Assembly: GCA_023269765.1 (NCBI GenBank)
Contig: JAGDWH010000002.1
Span: 1-38,265 of the forward strand
Source of the DNA: Desulfurococcaceae archaeon
GTDB taxonomy: Archaea > Thermoproteota > Thermoprotei_A > Sulfolobales > Desulfurococcaceae
Reading direction: 5' to 3'
DNA: 38,265 nt
The notes under the pieces are model-generated. The model was given only the letters and a program-made list of their open reading frames with translations, ran no database searches and had not been told where the DNA came from. Shown here piece after piece: positions 24,101-31,204 of the stretch. Position 1 is the stretch's first letter. Every line of letters starts with the position of its first letter. The translations under genes and the position numbers were made by a program.

Positions 24101-24238
24101 ATACTCAAGAGCATTAGCGAGAAGAGCGGTCTTCACCAGAAAGAACAAGAACTTCTACTAAAGTACCTAGAGGACAGGGCCAAAATCCTTTACATAGCAT
24201 ACTTAGCGATAAACGAATTGGCAAAACAGGCTACTTAG
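21131..24238 (+). CDS. Large superfamily 2 DEAD/DEAH-type helicase (COG1205/Hrq1-like)
   Basis: A 1035-residue ATPase with both RecA domains in the first 450 residues: motif I GTGSGKT (74-80), Ia YPTLALANDQ, Ib TNPAF, motif II DELD (193-196) in place of DEAH, motif III LSAG, motif V SPRTLSQGIDIG (398-409) and motif VI QREGRKGR (428-435). The SHHH near motif IV and the motif V form suggest the Hrq1/MrfA/Lhr branch. The remaining 580 residues have no recognised domain and lack the four-cysteine DUF1998 module. It is a single gene after tRNA-Arg. The role, DNA repair or RNA remodelling, is open. Confidence 0.82.
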   Translation: MSERVSSDRLLKSKGYSFIEYIEPGVEPEYSDITFSDVIEEFSLLDIGFKRLFKHQYEAYEELMQGRNIVLVSGTGSGKTEAWFLYFAKMLKSDAGFRALALYPTLALANDQIKRLARYMSALKREVLQLDSTKKNEYIKLIGKQGLLSKISTSNLVVTNPAFLLHDMKKYFVRKESALLSSIYYEISLLVIDELDFYSPRSLALLLAMVYLLSAISEKTLQVAVLSAGIANPEDLCNYLESVTRRKCTVVRGKPFRVENRVYVVLGKNLYEVWNIVKNVLATGAMRSELAYLSKLVSDFETFKSNAYYVLSVLEGLGFEAPTLGLDPAELIAEYFKDKYVTLVFTRSINTAEEFVRSIKTKYGSDAPIASHHHLISKKLREEIEEGARSGRLKVIVSPRTLSQGIDIGLVSRVVHLGLPDDVREFYQREGRKGRRPELEFSETIIIPHSRWDRELLSSGLETFKKWLELGIEKTLVNPDNLYIYLLTGVVKLKSPWFKLDLNEKELAALKSAGIISPEGKINEAALNATYERLNFYEYAPPYGIKRYIERGDKVAPLEPIGHVDLVEKFQPGCIDYSEDGIVVSLDYGRSSRHVKAVIEKDIRQVDFRSHDGLAVALEEYNYLKLKWGEKPNVLRDLLAGRLTSEVLCVVYVPRDGFGKYVKIPERCTWYLRSEKPKILWSSGKPIVFHEKRAIYVPMPTGGEYRDFTYGYSYSVDMREDAELMRLALAYIMVVLRRRFGIPLNTIMYDVTKIGEYKYFSLYEPEAAGVINKLDWLLVRRAVELHEPEDLDRIMISEVDDLAYSTLITIDFNWDIVKEQALRVVDYVLARQKVKALLWGREVYLPRPSPALKVLSYVIMSEVLNDGRPVPSLISGHGAFDGDKFIGSIALYPPIPLIKPPKELLEVENYILDKVYYENFKLLVEDSNVVLQQLKQANMRRLASLLENSREFVIDARSVVEQLGIRGLSMEEVARAAGFEPLTNYAKVREILKSISEKSGLHQKEQELLLKYLEDRAKILYIAYLAINELAKQAT

Positions 24239-24333
24239 CAATATATTTCGGGGATTTTTCAGTCATTAATACCATCATAAAGTAGTGGTTGAATAGCTGA
24301 ATCGGTACCGAGCACGAATAGTGGTGCTCGCGC

Positions 24334-24720
24334 TTGATTAGGCTTGGAGGCGATGTACTAGTTATTCAGCAACTAGTAGCCATACTCGTTGTAGTAGCCC
24401 TAGTTGCAGCATCTCTTCTCGAAGTAACTCGCTTTACTAAACTACTGCTCTCAATACTACTAGTGGTGGTAGCCATTCTTCACTACATCATAATCATTAA
24501 GTTGCTAGGCTACGTTGATGTGGTGATATGCCCTCTCTTTATAGTTGAAAAGGCCTTTATTCAGAGTATTGAAGCACGTGAAGGCGCTCTCTACATAGAC
24601 CTTGGGCAGGTTTCAATTATTTCACTTGCAATTATTTGGCGCAAAGAAGTGGCAAGGCTTATAAAGCGGGCTTTACACCATGAATACCACGAACTTAAAA
24701 CCGCTGATAAAACTCAGTGA
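24334..24720 (+). CDS. Hypothetical membrane protein upstream of sfsA
   Basis: A 128-residue protein with hydrophobic segments at about 9-27, 34-53, 56-70 and 90-102, and a basic, histidine-rich C-terminal tail (ARLIKRALHHEYHE). No family is recognised. The start is taken as TTG 24334, just after a perfect hairpin (CGAGCAC/GTGCTCG, 24309-24330); an ATG is absent near the N-terminus, so the start is uncertain. Its last 41 nt overlap the start of sfsA in another frame, which indicates co-transcription. Confidence 0.55.
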   Translation: MIRLGGDVLVIQQLVAILVVVALVAASLLEVTRFTKLLLSILLVVVAILHYIIIIKLLGYVDVVICPLFIVEKAFIQSIEAREGALYIDLGQVSIISLAIIWRKEVARLIKRALHHEYHELKTADKTQ

Positions 24721-25414
24721 TCTCGTTGAGTGTCGCATCTTAAAGAGAGTCTCTAGGTTTGTAGTACTCGTCGATATAGCGGGCAGAGCCTCCACCGCGT
24801 ACCTGAATAATACCGGGAGGCTACTGGACTACTTGGTTCCAGGAAAAGTTGGATACTGCATTGAAACAAGAAGCGGCAGACTCAAGTACAGGCTAGTGGG
24901 AGTTGGTGACGGCGAATACGCGGCTCTCGTAGATACGCGGTTGCAGGAGAATTCCTTTATAGCGCTCTACGAAATGGAGCTTTTAAGCTGGTTAAGTGGC
25001 TATAGACTGTTCAAGAGAAACTACGAGCTGGAAGGAGTAGCCATAGACTTCGCGTTCAAGCGCAATGACGAGCTCTTACTCACCGAGCTCAAGAGTGCTG
25101 TAATGAAACTCGGCGGAGGCGCTACCGGCTACCCAGACGCGCCTACGATACGTGGTAGAAACCAGATACTCAAGTTAGCAGATTTTGCAAAACGTGGAAA
25201 CAAGGCGTTTGTAGTGTTTATTGCTGCCGTTCCTCATGCAACTGTTTTCAGGCTTTACTGCAACGCCGATAAGCAAATCAAGTACGTTATCGATTACGCA
25301 CTTAATTCTGGAGTGAACTTCAAGTCGGTAAACGTGTTCTTAGATGTAGGGAGTTCTAGCGTGGTCTCAGGGAATTTAGAACTCCCCGTAGACTTATCTT
25401 GTAGTAGCGAGTAA
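24680..25414 (+). CDS. sfsA: SfsA family protein (sugar fermentation stimulation homologue)
   Basis: A 244-residue protein with the SfsA layout. An N-terminal OB-like part (VECRILKRVSRFVVLV, AYLNNTGRLLDYLVPG) is followed by a restriction-endonuclease-like core: AIDFAFKRNDELLLTELKSA, GYPDAPTIRGRNQILKLADFA and KAFVVFIAA. The D...ExK pattern indicates a PD-(D/E)xK nuclease fold. E. coli SfsA binds DNA and was linked to maltose metabolism, but the archaeal role is not established. It overlaps the small membrane protein gene and ends in a strong hairpin. Confidence 0.9.
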   Translation: MNTTNLKPLIKLSDLVECRILKRVSRFVVLVDIAGRASTAYLNNTGRLLDYLVPGKVGYCIETRSGRLKYRLVGVGDGEYAALVDTRLQENSFIALYEMELLSWLSGYRLFKRNYELEGVAIDFAFKRNDELLLTELKSAVMKLGGGATGYPDAPTIRGRNQILKLADFAKRGNKAFVVFIAAVPHATVFRLYCNADKQIKYVIDYALNSGVNFKSVNVFLDVGSSSVVSGNLELPVDLSCSSE

Positions 25415-25426
25415 ACTCTACAAGAT
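25396..25426 (+). terminator. Stem-loop spanning the sfsA stop codon
   Basis: Perfect 9-bp arms ATCTTGTAG and CTACAAGAT flank a 13-nt loop that contains the TAA stop. No U-run follows, so it may protect or end the transcript rather than act as an intrinsic terminator. Confidence 0.35.
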
Positions 25427-25578
25427 CCAAAGCTTGAGTACTACCGCCCTGAAGCAACCATGCTTTGCAAGAGGGCCGGCTTGTTTTCATAGAGACCTGC
25501 CCGCAGAAACCATTCTCGCGGTTTTTGCATAAAGGAGGAATGCATACCACGAGTTTATTGGTATAGAGCCCGTGCAAG

Positions 25579-25680
25579 TGCCGCCGCCGGGATTTGAACC
25601 CGGGTCTCCCGCGCCCACGGGCCTTGGGGCGTCACGGGCTCGAGAGGCCCGCATACTTGACCGGGCTATACTACGGCGGC
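25579..25680 (-). tRNA. tRNA-Glu (CTC) with a non-canonical variable-loop intron
   Basis: Acceptor GCCGCCG/CGGCGGC, D stem GTAT/GTAT, anticodon arm CGGGC-CTCTCGA-GCCCG (anticodon CTC) and T arm CCGGG-TTCAAAT-CCCGG are intact, with discriminator A. Between the anticodon arm and T arm lie 31 nt where 4 are expected. Removing 27 nt (25604-25630) restores a 75-nt tRNA with variable loop TGAC. The flanking GAC repeat makes the exact splice points ambiguous by a few bases. CCA is not encoded. Confidence 0.92.
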
Positions 25681-25761
25681 GCCTGGTAGTAGATAGAAAC
25701 AACTAGTCTTTTAAGCATTTTCTCCTGCGCATATGCCACTAAAATTAACGTAGACCGCTTT

Positions 25762-26286
25762 CTAATCCGGTCGTGGTGGTGTTACACCGCGCTGCCCTTG
25801 GTATTTGCCTTGATAAGGCCTGTAAACTGGGCTGCTTGTCCTCAAGAAGACCACGTGTAGAAAGCGCTGACCAGGATATATTTTGACGGGGTTTGGTCCC
25901 CCTATTAGCTCTATTGTTATTTGCCCCTTGAAGCCCGCGTCTATGACTGTAGGCGGTATGTAGAGCCCTGCTCGTGCAAAGGTGCTTCTGAGGTTTACTA
26001 ATCCCACCAGATCATGCGGTAGTTCTACCCACTCAAGCGTTGTTGCTAATATGTGCTCAGCCGGCCTCACTAAGAAGCCCGCATGCTCATCGGCATCGAT
26101 GCACTCCAGAACTTCTGATACATTCATGGTCTTAGTGTCTATGATTTTGCCTTCTCCAAATCTGCAGAATTTAGAACCAAACCTCAAGTCAACACCATTT
26201 TCTCTCACGGTATCCTCAAAGAGGGGGTCTATAATCAGAAGCTTCTTTTCAAGGTAAACTCGTATATCCCAGTCACTAAGTATCAT
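25762..26286 (-). CDS. dcd: dCTP deaminase
   Basis: A 174-residue member of the dCTP deaminase/dUTPase family, which converts dCTP to dUTP. Family blocks are MILSDWDIRVYLE at the start, ENGVDLRFG, LATTLEWVELPHDLVGLVNLRSTFARAGL and DAGFKGQITIELIGG, with the catalytic Glu in the last. The ATG at 26286 fits the family N-terminus; the longer in-frame reading to 26409 runs back into thyX and is rejected. It lies 34 nt after thyX in the same direction, feeding dUTP, and so dUMP, to it. No separate dUTPase is seen, so a bifunctional enzyme is possible. Confidence 0.92.
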   Translation of the reverse strand: MILSDWDIRVYLEKKLLIIDPLFEDTVRENGVDLRFGSKFCRFGEGKIIDTKTMNVSEVLECIDADEHAGFLVRPAEHILATTLEWVELPHDLVGLVNLRSTFARAGLYIPPTVIDAGFKGQITIELIGGPNPVKIYPGQRFLHVVFLRTSSPVYRPYQGKYQGQRGVTPPRPD

Positions 26287-26320
26287 TTGTGGCCCCCTGC
26301 CCTTCTTTTTACTGCAAAAT

Positions 26321-27238
26321 TCACTCGTTATAAACCAAGAAGCCTTTACCAGCGTTGTATAAGCACTCACGTATGTTGTTTCTGGGTAGTTTTTCGGGAC
26401 ATCGCTCAATTGTGAATGAGCACGTGCCCTTTGCTAGCTCTTCAAGTGTACAGGGGCGTGTTCTAACTCTATTTTCTACTAAGATGCAACGAGGCCCTGT
26501 GTACTTAAATATTGCGGGGTGCACCTCTACTAACTGCTTCCACATGCTCCATGCAATGAGCCTTATTTCCCATTGGGCGCGACTACACATTCTGAGTGGT
26601 AGAAATACCTCTACAAGCTCTCTTGCATTCATTGAAACAACAAGCCTCGTCTTGACTGCTTGTGGTAAAACATAGCGGGCATCTTCGTAGGGTGCGCCCT
26701 CTTCTAACGCCCTATAGTATTGTGCGACGGAATTCAGTAACCACGTCAAGAAGTCTCTATCCCTCGACTCAAGGACTCTTGGTGGTAGGATAAATCCTTC
26801 ACAGAGATGATATACCAGCTCATCATAGCTTAGCTTTTCAATCGCCATTTTGATTAAGCCAACTACTTCATTGTGCGTTTTAGGTGGCTCTACGTTGAGC
26901 GCTCTTGCTAAGCTCTCAACAAGGCCTCGCAAGTATTTATCGCTATATCTCTGACTCAGCTGGCTATAACTCGCGTGTCTGTGTCTTACAAGCTGATGAC
27001 TACACACCCTGCTACACACTATTTCAAAGACGTAGAGGCTGTGCTCTAGCGGGCTTCCATGACCTCTTGTAATAAGCTCTTCAATCCACTCGCGAATATG
27101 TTTTTGCTCCATTTTTTCTAGTATACTGTTGTAGTCGCGAGGCGATAGTGTGGCTTTCGCCGCTGCTGCAATAATAGTTTCTGCATCGCTCATAAAGCGA
27201 ACAAGCCTTACTTGTGGCAAGCACTTTTCGTAGATCAA
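26321..27238 (-). CDS. thyX: Flavin-dependent thymidylate synthase ThyX
   Basis: A 305-residue ThyX that methylates dUMP to dTMP with methylene-tetrahydropterin/folate, FAD and NADPH. The signature RHRxxSxxxxSxRY is present as RHRHASYSQLSQRY (85-98), with HGSPLEH before it and YVLPQAVKTRLVVSMNARE plus RAQWEIR in the C-terminal half. The start TTG 27238 lies 1 nt after the nrdG stop and gives the usual N-terminus (LPQVRLVRFMSDAETIIAAAA). A C-terminal extension with several cysteines (GPRCILVE, RPCTLEEL, GTCSFTIERC) goes beyond minimal ThyX; it could bind metal. Confidence 0.95.
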   Translation of the reverse strand: MIYEKCLPQVRLVRFMSDAETIIAAAAKATLSPRDYNSILEKMEQKHIREWIEELITRGHGSPLEHSLYVFEIVCSRVCSHQLVRHRHASYSQLSQRYSDKYLRGLVESLARALNVEPPKTHNEVVGLIKMAIEKLSYDELVYHLCEGFILPPRVLESRDRDFLTWLLNSVAQYYRALEEGAPYEDARYVLPQAVKTRLVVSMNARELVEVFLPLRMCSRAQWEIRLIAWSMWKQLVEVHPAIFKYTGPRCILVENRVRTRPCTLEELAKGTCSFTIERCPEKLPRNNIRECLYNAGKGFLVYNE

Positions 27239-27239
27239 A

Positions 27240-27989
27240 CTAAAACCCTTGAATGGATCTAACGTAGATCTTTGAAAACCCGTAGGTCTTTAGAATGCTT
27301 GCGAGCTGGCGAATCTGCTCGTCACTAACCTTGGACCTTACATTTACCCACTCAGGGCTTCGAGGAGTAGTTAGCGGCTTGCCGATTAGCTGGTTGAGTA
27401 TAATCACCGTCCTGCCCCTATCAAGATACTCCTCCACGTGCTTGAAGTAACTGGCAAAAACATCAAGAGTGAGGTCTTTGTGTAATGGTATTCTAAGCTC
27501 TAGTGGTATACCATAGCGCTTTAGCAGGGCGAGAGACTTGAGAAACTCTATCCATAATTTCTTGCTCACTTCAATGGGTAGCCCGTAAAGTTCCTCAGGG
27601 GGTATTTTCAAGTCCGTTGCAACGTGGTCTATTAAGTTTTGCTCCACAAGCCTCTCAAGTAGGCGGTATATTGTCAAGTTAGAATTCAAGCTAGTTAAAA
27701 GCCCTATTTTGCGGACTTCCTTTAGTAGATGTTCAAGTGCACTATATTGAATAAGCGGTTCGCCACCTGTTACATGAAAGTAGTCTACCAGTGCCTTCGA
27801 GGCCTCTGCTTCTTCAACGATAGTTGATACGTCGGCATATTTACATATGTTGGGGTCCCTCTCGGCAAGCCTCCAGTTGTGGCAAAAAGGGCATTTCAAG
27901 TTACAACCACACAACCATAGAGTAAATACGGGGTGTCCCTGAACATCAACTAGTGATACGCTCTTCCAGCCGGCTACTAGCAGTTTCAC
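27240..27989 (-). CDS. nrdG: Anaerobic ribonucleotide reductase activating protein (radical SAM)
   Basis: A 249-residue radical SAM enzyme that makes the glycyl radical on NrdD. The 4Fe-4S motif is CGCNLKCPFCHNW (CxxxCxxC), followed by the SAM-binding VTGGEPL. This is the longer NrdG-like/PFL-activase type common in archaea. The start is placed at GTG 27989, with GGTG 6 nt upstream; GTG 27998 is also possible. It follows nrdD by about 50 nt, and the AT-rich TTATAAATTATAA at the nrdD stop could be an internal promoter. A 1-nt gap separates it from thyX. Confidence 0.93.
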   Translation of the reverse strand: MKLLVAGWKSVSLVDVQGHPVFTLWLCGCNLKCPFCHNWRLAERDPNICKYADVSTIVEEAEASKALVDYFHVTGGEPLIQYSALEHLLKEVRKIGLLTSLNSNLTIYRLLERLVEQNLIDHVATDLKIPPEELYGLPIEVSKKLWIEFLKSLALLKRYGIPLELRIPLHKDLTLDVFASYFKHVEEYLDRGRTVIILNQLIGKPLTTPRSPEWVNVRSKVSDEQIRQLASILKTYGFSKIYVRSIQGF

Positions 27990-28040
27990 CAGGTGCACCT
28001 AACCCTAGAGAAGCACTAAGCATATGCAAGGAAAGGGGGT

Positions 28041-30008
28041 TTATAATTTATAATGTTTACGAGACCAGAACTCTCTCCTTCTCTGGGGGTTCCAATTCCG
28101 CAGCGGCCTGTAGTAACCTATAATTCTACTCCAAACGTCTACGTTACTACTTCCGCACTTAGGACACGATGTATAGAGCCCGGTGATTGTTGTATCGCAG
28201 CTGTTGCAGTGTGTTATTGCTGGTGTGTAGCTCCAATAAATGAGGTCTGTTTGAACTAACTTCTTCGTTAATGAGGCTAGAGCCTCGGGGTCTGCTTCTT
28301 CGCCGAGGAATATGTGCATCATTACACCCCCAGTAAAGTACTTCTGAACTCTCTGCTCTACTTCTATTCTATCAGGTAGCTCCATTGAAGCGTAGTAAGG
28401 TGCTATGCTCGTAGCATACACTGGATTCTCGGGGTCTGGCAGGTACTCTGCCAACTCCTTGTATCTCTTCAAGTCGAGCATTGCAAGCTTTGGAGACGCA
28501 GATTCTCCTGGCACCTCCTCGACATTCCAGGGAACTCCCTCTTCCATCATCCACCTTCTAGCAGTCTTAGTTGCATATTCGACGATTTTCCTCATCAATT
28601 CAGCTGCTCTTAGCCAGTCCTTTCTTGACCCATCAAGCCACAATTTAGGTTCCTGCATTAAAATCGCTGCGGCCTCGGGTAATCCTATTAGTCCTATAGT
28701 GTTGAAGTGCGAAGCTGGAAATTCTGGCATGTATTCTATTATCATTGCATAGAAGTTTGGATAGTTCTTCATAATGTATATGTAGCGGCTTCTAAACCAA
28801 TTTACGGCTTCTCTCACAAGCTTTAGTGTCTCGTCGTAGAGCTCCCAGAACTTGTGCTCCTCGCTTCTTGCTTCAAGAGCTAGTCTAGGCAGGTTCACAT
28901 CTACGACATTAACACTGCCAGTTATGTCGGGTAATGCCCAGAGCCCTCCAAACCTCGTCTTTTCGACGCTTCTGAAGTACTCCTCTTTGAGCTCCTCAAC
29001 CTCTTTCTTAGCTACTGATAGAGAGAACTTGCTGTTTCTGAGAGCGTACATCATTTCGTTCTTCTGAATACTTAGCCTACAGCACATAGCAAATGTCGCA
29101 TCGGGGTCGACTATTCTAGTATTGAGCCAATAGAAGCTTCCGCGCCTAGCTGCTGTTTTGAAGACTGCTTCATGTATTTCTGGGTCTTCCCATAACCACT
29201 TTGCAGTAACCATTAACGTTGGTATTGGAAATGTGAAGGGTTGTCCTACAGAGTCGCCTTCGTAGTAGAGCTCTGAAAGGGCCTTGAAGAATATCTTAGC
29301 TTCTTCTTCGTACTCGCCAAGGAAGCCTACTTCTTCGCCGCCGTAAACTGCCTGATCGCCTTCTAGCATTTTGCGGGGTGCATTCATAGTTATAGTGAAG
29401 TTTGTGAAGGGCGTTTGCATGCCGACTCTTGTCGGGTAGTTCAAATTGTAGAGGAGCCTTTGAATTTGCTGCTTGATCTGCTTGTAGGTTGGCTTGTCGT
29501 GTCTTATGAAGGGGCCTGCATACCATTCAACACTTGAGAGTGCTTGTGCACCCGTGAAGTAGTGTTGCATTGTTGTGAGGAAGTTTGCTACGTGATCAAC
29601 GAAAGTATCGAAGTGCCTTGCAGGTCTCGAAATTATTGTTATAGTCTTCAATCCCTTCTTCAGGAGTCTAGCTATGCTGTGTCCAGTGCAGTATGGTATG
29701 TATACGCTGTGAGGCAGTTTGTGGACGTAGATTAAGCCGTCTACATGGGCCTTATATATGTGAGGCGGTAGGAGCCTTACTGCGTCATTCTCCATGTACT
29801 TGTCTAGCAACCACGCGAAGAAGCTGCTAGGGCCCTGATATCTGTTGGCATTTTCGTTAACGTCAAGCCTGTTCCAGCTTGCATAGACGCTCAGCGGGTC
29901 TTTCCATGGCTCTTCGAGTTCCCCAACCGGTTTTTGCAAAAAGCCCCCTAAGACACTGTGTTGTGTTGATCCCCCTAAAACATCTACGCTGAAACTTTTG
30001 ATTAGCAA
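28041..30008 (-). CDS. nrdD: Anaerobic (class III) ribonucleoside-triphosphate reductase
   Basis: A 655-residue glycyl-radical enzyme that reduces NTPs to dNTPs. Radical site Gly631 lies in SRIIGYYRPLRNWN. The zinc site is Cys601/604 and Cys615/618. Active-site cysteines fit Cys107 (IPYCTGH) and Cys309/310 (AMCCRLS). Other landmarks are ITMNAPRK, GQPFTFPIPT and FNTIGLIGL. It begins directly in the catalytic region, with no ATP-cone, so activity-site control by dATP is not expected. The size resembles Thermotoga NrdD. It lies 2 nt after nep1 and is followed by its activase nrdG. Confidence 0.96.
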   Translation of the reverse strand: MLIKSFSVDVLGGSTQHSVLGGFLQKPVGELEEPWKDPLSVYASWNRLDVNENANRYQGPSSFFAWLLDKYMENDAVRLLPPHIYKAHVDGLIYVHKLPHSVYIPYCTGHSIARLLKKGLKTITIISRPARHFDTFVDHVANFLTTMQHYFTGAQALSSVEWYAGPFIRHDKPTYKQIKQQIQRLLYNLNYPTRVGMQTPFTNFTITMNAPRKMLEGDQAVYGGEEVGFLGEYEEEAKIFFKALSELYYEGDSVGQPFTFPIPTLMVTAKWLWEDPEIHEAVFKTAARRGSFYWLNTRIVDPDATFAMCCRLSIQKNEMMYALRNSKFSLSVAKKEVEELKEEYFRSVEKTRFGGLWALPDITGSVNVVDVNLPRLALEARSEEHKFWELYDETLKLVREAVNWFRSRYIYIMKNYPNFYAMIIEYMPEFPASHFNTIGLIGLPEAAAILMQEPKLWLDGSRKDWLRAAELMRKIVEYATKTARRWMMEEGVPWNVEEVPGESASPKLAMLDLKRYKELAEYLPDPENPVYATSIAPYYASMELPDRIEVEQRVQKYFTGGVMMHIFLGEEADPEALASLTKKLVQTDLIYWSYTPAITHCNSCDTTITGLYTSCPKCGSSNVDVWSRIIGYYRPLRNWNPQRRREFWSRKHYKL

Positions 30009-30010
30009 GT

Positions 30011-30703
30011 TTAGAGTTCCATTAAACCGAAAATTTTCTCGGCCGCCGCAATAGTTCTTGAAACAACTATGAGAGTTGGTAGCGGCGCCCTATATATTGA
30101 ATAACAGTAGTCCGCGTGCCTTAATGTTTCTTCTTCGAAATCCCCATGTGGAAATCCACCTATTCCGATTGCCATTTTCTCTGAAACGGCTTGCTTAACC
30201 ACTTCTGAAAGCGGTTTGTACTCGCATGCCTCGCGCAGTAGTATGAGGCCGCGCGCACCTAATTCACGCAGAAATTGTTGAAGCGTTAGGGTCTTGATGT
30301 GCATCAAAGGCTTTTCACTTCCAGGGGGCACTCTGCCTTCTTTAAATAGCTGCTCTATTAATCCAACAAACCTATTGTAATTCCTTGGTATTCTGGTAGC
30401 GGGATCTACGAATATGGCGTGTCCGCCTATAGTGTGTACGGCTATTCTAAGCAATCCACTCTTGCATAGAGGGCTTTCCAGAGCTTCGAGCAGACTGACG
30501 TGTACTATGTCAGGCCTACCGCGCTTTTCTTTCTTGGGAAGGTCTTTCATTGCGTGGTAGTGCAGGCTTATGTCGAGTAATATTTCGAGCGGTTTCTTTC
30601 TCCTTCTCCTCGCAGTTTTTAGTATAGCTGGGTGACTTGCTATTGAGGGTGGAACCGTTTCGAGCGACGATTCGAGTAGTACTAGTATTAGAGGCCTTGA
30701 CAT
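30011..30703 (-). CDS. nep1: rRNA small-subunit pseudouridine methyltransferase Nep1 (Emg1)
   Basis: A 230-residue SPOUT-class enzyme that N1-methylates a pseudouridine in helix 35 of 16S rRNA and assists 30S assembly. Diagnostic parts are LVLLESSLETVP, RRRKKPLEILLDISLHYHAM, RGRPDIVHVSLLEALESPL, PRNYNRFVGLIEQL and the trefoil-knot SAM site MAIGIGGFPHGDF with YRAPLPTLIVVSR. It is the first gene of the minus-strand run with nrdD, nrdG, thyX and dcd. It is divergent from the ribosomal cluster. Confidence 0.95.
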   Translation of the reverse strand: MSRPLILVLLESSLETVPPSIASHPAILKTARRRRKKPLEILLDISLHYHAMKDLPKKEKRGRPDIVHVSLLEALESPLCKSGLLRIAVHTIGGHAIFVDPATRIPRNYNRFVGLIEQLFKEGRVPPGSEKPLMHIKTLTLQQFLRELGARGLILLREACEYKPLSEVVKQAVSEKMAIGIGGFPHGDFEEETLRHADYCYSIYRAPLPTLIVVSRTIAAAEKIFGLMEL

Positions 30704-30793
30704 GCCACTACTTTACCCTTGGCCTATTAAAGTACACCGAGTTTTTAATGGCATATTGCGAAAATGCTTTCTCGCGGATGTCAATCTACTCTG

Positions 30794-30820
30794 GTTAAAA
30801 AGGTTAAAAATTGTTAAAAA
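30794..30820 (+). promoter_or_regulatory. Triple TATA-like promoter of the translation cluster
   Basis: GTTAAAAA occurs three times (30794-30801, 30803-30810, 30813-30820), nearly in helical phase. It is upstream of rnp4, the first gene of the large plus-strand block. The last copy predicts a start near 30842, 27 nt before the ATG. Multiple or overlapping starts are likely. Confidence 0.45.
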
Positions 30821-30868
30821 TTTAGAGCCCCCTGTTTGTAGTGTTCACGGCATTCGAGCTGTGCTCTA

Positions 30869-31204
30869 ATGAAGGCGCGCTTGCTTAAGGATCTGGCCGT
30901 GCAGAGATTCAATTTGCTATTTAGACTCGCGCTAGAAGCAACTAGGAAAGGGGATTACGCGCTAGCTAGGAGGTATGTTGAGATTGGGCTTAGAATTCTC
31001 AGGAAGGCTCAATTGAGGCCTCCTAAAAAGTACAAGAGGCGCTACTGTAGAAAGTGCCTTGCACCCTTAATACCCGGTATTACGCTTAGTGTCAGGATCA
31101 GAAGTGAGGGTAAAGGTTCAAGAGTCGTCTACAGGTGTTTACTCTGCGGGTGGATAAGAAGGTTCATGATAAAGACACGATGGAAAAAATTAGAGAAAGA
31201 GTAG
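30869..31204 (+). CDS. rnp4: Ribonuclease P protein component 4 (Rpp21)
   Basis: A 111-residue subunit of archaeal RNase P, needed for tRNA 5'-end maturation. The N-terminal helices (KDLAVQRFNLLFRLALEATRKGDYALARRYVEIGLRI) and the zinc ribbon CRKC ... CLLCGW match Rpp21/RPR2. It overlaps the next gene, a CRM-domain protein, by 25 nt. It is the first gene of the plus-strand cluster. Confidence 0.93.
   Translation: MKARLLKDLAVQRFNLLFRLALEATRKGDYALARRYVEIGLRILRKAQLRPPKKYKRRYCRKCLAPLIPGITLSVRIRSEGKGSRVVYRCLLCGWIRRFMIKTRWKKLEKE

Noticed and set aside
26287..26409. A 41-residue extension of dCTP deaminase
   Set aside because: It runs back into the thyX coding region; the family starts MxLSDxDI, exactly at ATG 26286.
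30794..30820. CRISPR-like short repeats
   Set aside because: The repeat unit is 8 nt with 1-2 nt spacers in a promoter position; no CRISPR repeat or cas gene is present anywhere in the window.
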